Positions 28,254 through 33,202 of a DNA stretch of 33,202 nucleotides are shown here, piece by piece. The stretch's first letter is position 1. Each line of letters starts with the position of its first letter. This DNA is from Deltaproteobacteria bacterium (GTDB lineage: Bacteria > Desulfobacterota > Desulfobacteria > Desulfobacterales > Desulfosarcinaceae): assembly GCA_021819735.1 (NCBI GenBank), contig JAKAFO010000012.1, positions 1-33,202 on the forward strand, in the 5' to 3' direction. The position numbers were made by a program, and so were the translations under genes. The notes below the pieces were generated by a model, which made no database searches, was not told the origin of the DNA, and saw only the letters and a program-made list of their open reading frames with translations.

Positions 28254-28557
28254 AGCGCCTCCTTCGGGCTTAAGGGTGCCTATCATGGCATCAGCTATTC
28301 TTCAGCCATTGGGCCGCATCGCGAACCGAATCCTGGTCAAACTTGAAGCGGAAACGGACAAACGGCTCCCGGGATGTGAAGTTCGCACTGGAAAAGTCCC
28401 GGCCTTCGAAACCCGTAACATGATATCCGAGACTTATCCAGGCATTCCACACCAGATAGTTTTCATGACTGCCCGCTACATGGGAGACATTCGGGTTGAT
28501 AGGTAGGAAAATTCTACTCAGAAGCGGCGAAAAGGGCGGTTTCCGTTTAGCAGGGAC

Positions 28558-28902
28558 TTACTTCTGGATCTTTTTTTCAATCCGCACGACGGAAAAGTTT
28601 TCGTCGATAACCAGCCGGTCCGTTTCGAACAGGTACATGTCTCGATAGAATCGGTAAATCACAAGCTCCCTCGGGAAGCCCTTGATGAGATTGTCCGGTT
28701 CCACCTTGATCTGGAAATAGGGAGAGGATTCCGATTCAAGCTGGTAATAATCCGTCACCAGTTCTACGATGCGCCTGGCGTATTGCTGGTCCAGGGGCTG
28801 ACCGGTTTCGGATTTAAGTATGATAACGGGTATCTTTTGCTCTGCCATGCCACTACATGCAAATAAAATGATGGCTGCCAGCGTCATTGACAGAATTCGC
28901 AT
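28558..28902 (-). CDS. Small exported (possibly lipo-) protein homologous to the N-terminal domain of the adjacent caspase-like protein
   Basis: MRILSMTLAAIILFACSGMAEQ signal; shares PxxII.S, RI/xLV, VKV..D, L(V/I)..., D.Y.FET.R and RI motifs with residues following the signal peptide of 29017-30291. Confidence 0.65.
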   Translation of the reverse strand: MRILSMTLAAIILFACSGMAEQKIPVIILKSETGQPLDQQYARRIVELVTDYYQLESESSPYFQIKVEPDNLIKGFPRELVIYRFYRDMYLFETDRLVIDENFSVVRIEKKIQK

Positions 28903-28976
28903 AACGCCACCCTTTCTGTTCGTTGTTTTGGGCCGTTTGCGGACGCTGGTGGATAATCGTGAAACATCTGCTGCCT

Positions 28977-29009
28977 GCCGGCGTATGCCTTTCAAAAGCA
29001 TACGCCGGC
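28977..29009. other. Perfect 12-bp stem-loop between the caspase-like gene and the downstream small gene
   Basis: gccggcgtatgc-ctttcaaaa-gcatacgccggc; no T-tract follows on the minus strand. Confidence 0.85.
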
Positions 29010-29016
29010 GCAAGCG

Positions 29017-30291
29017 TTAATTGCATCCGCTACTGCTTCCGCTGCTAGTGTTGCCGTCGAAACTTGAACAAACGCCGACAAGATAGGTTTGTCCGCCATT
29101 TTCGGTGCGCAGGGTGGTGGTCGTGCTGCCGGATGTTCCCAGGCTCGCATTGGAGCCGTTCGCGTAATAGTAGGTTACCTGGCTGCAACCCATCGAAACG
29201 TTTCGCGTATAGGCCCTGCCGGCGGAAACATGCTGACTGTTGGTGGCAGTCCACTGTTGGCAAGCGGTTCCGCCGCTGCTGCTGCTGCTACTGCTGCTAC
29301 TGCTGGAGCTCGAACTTGAACTGCCGGCCGCGAAATAATCGCTGCCGTTGCCCGAGATCCCGTGTGCGCCGGTTTGTGGATATTTGCTGCGCTCGCAGGT
29401 GGTCAGGGATGCGGTCATGGCTATCTTTTGATTGATAACGCTGTTTAGCCAACATTTAAAGACCTCTTCCGAGGGGCCGACATAAAGATTGACATTGCCG
29501 CCGACATACTTTTGCACATTCGCGCCGACGATGGCCGGCTCCAACGGCGAGTTGTGGGTCTGGCAGGAGTTGAAATAGACCACCTTTTTGGTCAGGCCGC
29601 TTGATCCCAACCCCCTAAAAAAGTTGTAGTCCACCGTCCCATCACTGACGGCAATACTGCTTGAGGAGCCGTGGCCAACGCGGCCGATCATTTTCAAGTT
29701 GGAACATGCGAGCCAGTTGGCATAGGCCACCCTGTTCTCCGCGCTGCCTTTGAGCGTTTTGACCTTGTATCCTGCCGATTGGGCCAAGCTGGTGGCATAG
29801 TCAACGGCATTTACAGCCGTGGGGTATTGTGAGCTTGAGAGGTTGGTCGCAAAAATCATGTCCACTGTGTTGTCCGGGCATGCGGCATAGGTGTCCTGCA
29901 ACAAATCCCCATCCATCATATCCGCTTCAGTTTCGACATAGTCGCGTTGAATGGACCGGATGCGATAGCCGACCCCAAGGTTGACCCGCGCGGTTTCGAA
30001 ACTGTAGGTATCCTTGTCGAGAATGTGGACGATGAGATGATCGGGCCGGCCGCTTTCATCTTGATGGACCTTGACCATGACCCGGTGAATACGTTGTTCG
30101 TTTTTGCTGACTTGAAATGCCGAGTCGACCAGGTTCTTGATCTGGTCTGTATCGATGCCAGGCGCGGCATAGAGCCGGCTTTCGATAATGTCGATCGGCA
30201 CTTCGGCATAGGCGAGGCCGGTCGCCGATAGAAGAAGCAGCCCACAGAACAAAAATCTCAACATCTGAAAAAACCGATTGGATTTTCTCAT
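29017..30291 (-). CDS. Secreted caspase-like (clan CD) protein with poly-Ser linker and C-terminal secretory-esterase-type domain
   Basis: Signal peptide MRKSNRFFQMLRFLFCGLLLLSATGLAYA; candidate dyad RVGHGSS and VVYFNSCQTHN; run of about 16 Ser; C-terminal CQQWTATNSQHVSAGRAYT...YYYANGSNASLG...YLVGVC resembling the domain at the end of secreted PHB depolymerases/esterases. Confidence 0.6.
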   Translation of the reverse strand: MRKSNRFFQMLRFLFCGLLLLSATGLAYAEVPIDIIESRLYAAPGIDTDQIKNLVDSAFQVSKNEQRIHRVMVKVHQDESGRPDHLIVHILDKDTYSFETARVNLGVGYRIRSIQRDYVETEADMMDGDLLQDTYAACPDNTVDMIFATNLSSSQYPTAVNAVDYATSLAQSAGYKVKTLKGSAENRVAYANWLACSNLKMIGRVGHGSSSSIAVSDGTVDYNFFRGLGSSGLTKKVVYFNSCQTHNSPLEPAIVGANVQKYVGGNVNLYVGPSEEVFKCWLNSVINQKIAMTASLTTCERSKYPQTGAHGISGNGSDYFAAGSSSSSSSSSSSSSSSSGGTACQQWTATNSQHVSAGRAYTRNVSMGCSQVTYYYANGSNASLGTSGSTTTTLRTENGGQTYLVGVCSSFDGNTSSGSSSGCN

Positions 30292-30621
30292 CTTCCTACC
30301 CCCGTTGGCTTTAGCGTTTACCCCCCAGTGGCGTTGTCCGCATATTCTTAAATTCAAAGCGCCGATTGCCCTAACTTTTTCATGCCGCACATGCGGAGTC
30401 GCCTGACCGGCACCCCTCCTTTATTCAAATTCCCCATCAACGGGTCGCGAAACCGTTGTTAGGGAAATGACTGACGGATTTTTAATGGTATGTAACGGGA
30501 TTAAATTTAGAATATGTTCTATGTACGATATGCAACCTTGCCCTTCAAGCCGTGAAACTACTAAAAGGATATATCCAAAAACCTATATTGAGTGCCTGGA
30601 CGAGCTCGATTTCCGAGGGAC

Positions 30622-30653
30622 CGAAACCGGAGATAAGGGCCGCGACTGAAGCG
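30622..30653 (+). repeat. Direct repeat copy 3 (shorter, degenerate)
   Basis: cgaaaccggagataagggccgcgactgaagcga versus cgaaaccggagacaagggcagcgactgaagcga in copy 2: two mismatches. Confidence 0.85.
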
Positions 30654-30771
30654 AGAGCTTCACTCATATACTTCCGCACATACCGGCAGCCATCAATTCA
30701 GAATTGACATGCCGGATGCTCTGCCTAAGCATTGAAATTAAGACCAACACTCTTTTAAAAAAAAGGAGGCT

Positions 30772-31398
30772 ATGATGAGCACATCCTTCAAATATACGCG
30801 TTTATCCAAAGACGATGCCGCCTGCCTGCTGGTAGACCACCAGTCCGGCCTGATCTCACTGGTGCAGGATTTTTCACCCGGCGAGTTCAAGAACAATGTG
30901 CTGGCCCTGGCGGCCAGCGCCAAATATTTTCAGATGCCGACGATATTGACCACCAGCTTTGAGGAAGGACCCAATGGCCCCTTGGTGCCGGAGCTCAAGG
31001 AGATGTTTCCGGGGGCGCACTACATCCCTCGCCCGGGACAAATCAATGCGTGGGATAACCAGGACTTTGTCGGAGCGGTGAAACAGACCGGTCGCAAGCA
31101 ACTGATCATTGCCGGTGTCGTGACCGAGGTCTGTGTCGCTTTTCCTGCGCTTTCGGCCATCGAGGCCGGCTATGACGTGTTCGTGGTCACGGACGCCTCG
31201 GGCACCTTTAACGAGGTGACGCGGCATGCCGCCTGGGCGCGCATGGCCGCCGCCGGTGTTCAGCTTATGAACTGGTTTAGCGTGGCCTGCGAGCTGCACA
31301 GGGACTGGCGCAACGATATCGAAGGACTGGGAGCGCTTTTCTCCAATCACATTCCAAATTACAGGAATCTGATCACCAGCTACCTGGCGAGAAAATGA
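30772..31398 (+). CDS. Isochorismatase-family hydrolase (YcaC-like)
   Basis: ACLLVDHQSGLISLV, NAWDNQDFVGAVKQTGRKQLIIAGVVTEVCVAFPALSA; SD aaggaggc. Confidence 0.9.
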   Translation: MMSTSFKYTRLSKDDAACLLVDHQSGLISLVQDFSPGEFKNNVLALAASAKYFQMPTILTTSFEEGPNGPLVPELKEMFPGAHYIPRPGQINAWDNQDFVGAVKQTGRKQLIIAGVVTEVCVAFPALSAIEAGYDVFVVTDASGTFNEVTRHAAWARMAAAGVQLMNWFSVACELHRDWRNDIEGLGALFSNHIPNYRNLITSYLARK

Positions 31399-31464
31399 AT
31401 ATATCCGCTTTCTCCGGCCGTCTCGGGATAATCTTCAAACCCCGAGACGCCGGCGATGGCAAGC

Positions 31465-31875
31465 TTATGCTCTTCTGGCCATCAGCTCGAAAATCGCCCC
31501 ACCGGGTCCGCCTGCATCCACGTACGCAAAACGGCCCGGATCGTGTATCAGCAGATTGGCTCCGTTTTTCACAAGCCGAGCCACCTCGGCATCAACATCA
31601 TCCACGAAAAAACCGATGTGATGCACGCCTTCGCCCCACCGATCGAGAAACTTCGACTGGAATATTCGGCCTTCGATGCACTGAACGAGCTCTATCTCCG
31701 TGGGGCCGATATGCGTAAAGGCCATCCGTATTTTCCACGGGCGGCCTTTGGTATCTTTTCCGCCATTTTCCATGAACCGCCAGGGGCCAAGGCCGTAAAG
31801 ACGGGACCAGGCCGCCGTGGTCTTGTCGATGTCGGTTACCGCATAACTGATGTGATCTACGGTGCCGATCTGCAT
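31465..31875 (-). CDS. VOC/glyoxalase superfamily protein (methylmalonyl-CoA epimerase-like)
   Basis: VDHISYAVTDIDKTTAAWSRLYG, GPTEIELVQ, VHHIGFFVDDVDAEV, GPGGAIFELMA. Confidence 0.85.
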   Translation of the reverse strand: MQIGTVDHISYAVTDIDKTTAAWSRLYGLGPWRFMENGGKDTKGRPWKIRMAFTHIGPTEIELVQCIEGRIFQSKFLDRWGEGVHHIGFFVDDVDAEVARLVKNGANLLIHDPGRFAYVDAGGPGGAIFELMARRA

Positions 31876-31890
31876 AGGCTGCCTCCATTC

Positions 31891-32682
31891 CTATTGCTTC
31901 TCCAACCAGGATGGCTCTCCGTGAACCCGGCCGCCATCGATCACGATGGTTTCGCCGGTAACATAACTACCCGCCTGGGAGGCCAGGAAGACAACAATGC
32001 CCCCCAACTCTTCCGGCTCGCCCAGACGGAGCATCGGGATTTGGGCCACCGCTTTGGCATTGACCTTCGGATCTTTCCAAAGGGCCTCGCTGAGACGAGT
32101 TTTGATGACCCCCGGCGCAATGGCGTTCACCCGGATATTGTACTGCCCCCACTCCTTGGCCATCACCTGGGTCATCATGATGACGGCAGCCTTGCTCACG
32201 CAGTAAACCCCCAGATCGCCCGCCCGGATGCCGCCGATCGAGGAGGTGTTGACGATCGATCCGCCGCCCTGGGGCTTCATGATCTTGGCCGCCATCTGGC
32301 TCAGGAAGAACAAGCTCTTCAGGTTGACGTTCATGATGATGTCATAGGTCTTTTCGTCCTGGTCCATAATCTTCCCGAAATAGGGATTGGTTCCGGCGTT
32401 GTTGACGAGGATGTCGATGCGGCCGAACTCTTTCATGACCTGATCGATCAGGGCCTTTGAATCTTCCAGCTTGCCGACATGGGCGGCAATGGCCCTTCCC
32501 TTTACACCCTTGGCCGATATCTCCGCGGCAACCGGTTCGAGACCATCGATCTTCCGACTGCTCACGACCACATGGGCGCCGGCATCGGCCATGGCCAGTG
32601 CCGCGGATCGCCCAATGCCGCGGCTTCCGCCGGTGACGACGGCAACTTTGCCTTCAAGCGAAAACTTAGAAAAGTCCATCAT
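31891..32682 (-). CDS. SDR family oxidoreductase (FabG-like)
   Basis: GKVAVVTGGSRGIGRSAALAMADAGA, VNNAGTNP, YCVSKAAVIMMTQVMAKE, VIDGGRVHGEP. Confidence 0.92.
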   Translation of the reverse strand: MMDFSKFSLEGKVAVVTGGSRGIGRSAALAMADAGAHVVVSSRKIDGLEPVAAEISAKGVKGRAIAAHVGKLEDSKALIDQVMKEFGRIDILVNNAGTNPYFGKIMDQDEKTYDIIMNVNLKSLFFLSQMAAKIMKPQGGGSIVNTSSIGGIRAGDLGVYCVSKAAVIMMTQVMAKEWGQYNIRVNAIAPGVIKTRLSEALWKDPKVNAKAVAQIPMLRLGEPEELGGIVVFLASQAGSYVTGETIVIDGGRVHGEPSWLEKQ

Positions 32683-32739
32683 TCCTTCCTTTCGGGTAGT
32701 GTGAAAACGGTGTTAAAAAAACGGACCCGCCGGCAAAGG

Positions 32740-33202
32740 TTAACCGGCCACAACCATTTTTAAGATGGCCTTCAAAAGCGACACGCTGTGACCCAACTGC
32801 CGATAAGCCTCCTCCCGGGTCATACGGCGATTCTGCTCTTCCAGGCTGTGGCCGAGTTGCTTGGAAAGGTTGGCGATCCGGGCCACCTCCCTGGAAAGGT
32901 CAGCCTCGGATTGAATGGTGATTTCGTAGGTGGCAATCATATCCATATGTCCGAGAACCTCATCATTGACGATGCCATCGTTGTCAGAGTGGTTCTTGCG
33001 GTTGAAATCGTTGTACATGGTGTGATGCAAGGGCATGGAGAGGTCACCGATGTAGTGGACCAGGTAGGCCATCTGGCCTTCCGCATATCGGCCTTCGCGT
33101 TTAACTTTCAAGTAAGCCCGGAGGGACCCGATAATGGCACCATACAGATGCCCGTTGTGATCTTCTTTGTCATATAATTGAGCTTGCCCCAGAACCATTT
33201 CC
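32740..33202 (-). CDS. S1/P1 nuclease or zinc-dependent phospholipase C-like protein, C-terminal part (runs off the window)
   Basis: MAYLVHYIGDLSMPLHHTMYNDF matches the HxxGD...PLH zinc-binding pattern; ORF open to the right edge. Confidence 0.7.
   Translation of the reverse strand, partial: EMVLGQAQLYDKEDHNGHLYGAIIGSLRAYLKVKREGRYAEGQMAYLVHYIGDLSMPLHHTMYNDFNRKNHSDNDGIVNDEVLGHMDMIATYEITIQSEADLSREVARIANLSKQLGHSLEEQNRRMTREEAYRQLGHSVSLLKAILKMVVAG

Noticed and set aside
28276-28506. 76-aa plus-strand ORF
   Set aside because: No recognised motif or convincing ribosome-binding site; could be a fragment but cannot be supported.
29268-29330. GCT/ACT trinucleotide run considered as a CRISPR or noncoding repeat
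   Set aside because: It is the in-frame poly-Ser linker codon run of the caspase-like gene. No CRISPR array seen anywhere in the window.
30467-30649. 60-aa ORF ending TETGDKGRD
   Set aside because: Its tail comes from repeat copy 3 and part of it is antisense to a VOC-like fragment; no SD or independent coding support. Treated as mosaic debris.

Overview
The window looks like a chromosomal segment from a GC-rich anaerobic bacterium. Desulfobacterota is a plausible guess from gene content, but I cannot prove it. It has four parts. (1) Housekeeping genes at the left edge: the folP 3' part and coaX. (2) A tightly overlapping, entirely minus-strand operon at about 1.6-14.3 kb. It encodes a nitroreductase, a FabZ-like dehydratase, a catalytically degenerate ketosynthase (chain-length-factor-like), an intact ketosynthase, an SDR/FabG, an unusually long acyl carrier protein, a second SDR, two tandem tetraether-synthase-like (Tes/MJ0619-type) radical SAM proteins, a third radical SAM protein, a rhodanese lipoprotein fused to a polytopic membrane domain, an alpha/beta hydrolase and a fourth radical SAM protein. 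This is a strong candidate for an undescribed type II FAS/PKS plus radical-SAM lipid or polyene biosynthetic system. It is bracketed by a degenerate duplicate of the 3' end of the neighbouring MBL-fold hydrolase gene. (3) Core-like genes at about 14.4-26.6 kb: MBL hydrolase, zinc-ribbon/receiver protein, two PilT-type ATPases, DivIVA, YggT, ProC, MauE/DoxX-CcdA-thioredoxin, TerC, YgjP-type metallopeptidase and a DUF2845-like protein. (4) A mosaic accessory zone at about 26.6-30.7 kb. Here the 3' end of the DUF2845-like gene recurs twice as direct repeats. They bound one module with an AAA ATPase and four phased 10-bp repeats, and a second module with a secreted caspase-like protein, a standalone copy of its N-terminal domain and a small CxxC protein. 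The window ends with an isochorismatase-like hydrolase, a VOC protein, an SDR and a partial S1/P1-nuclease-like protein. All family calls come from motif recognition only; no database search was run.
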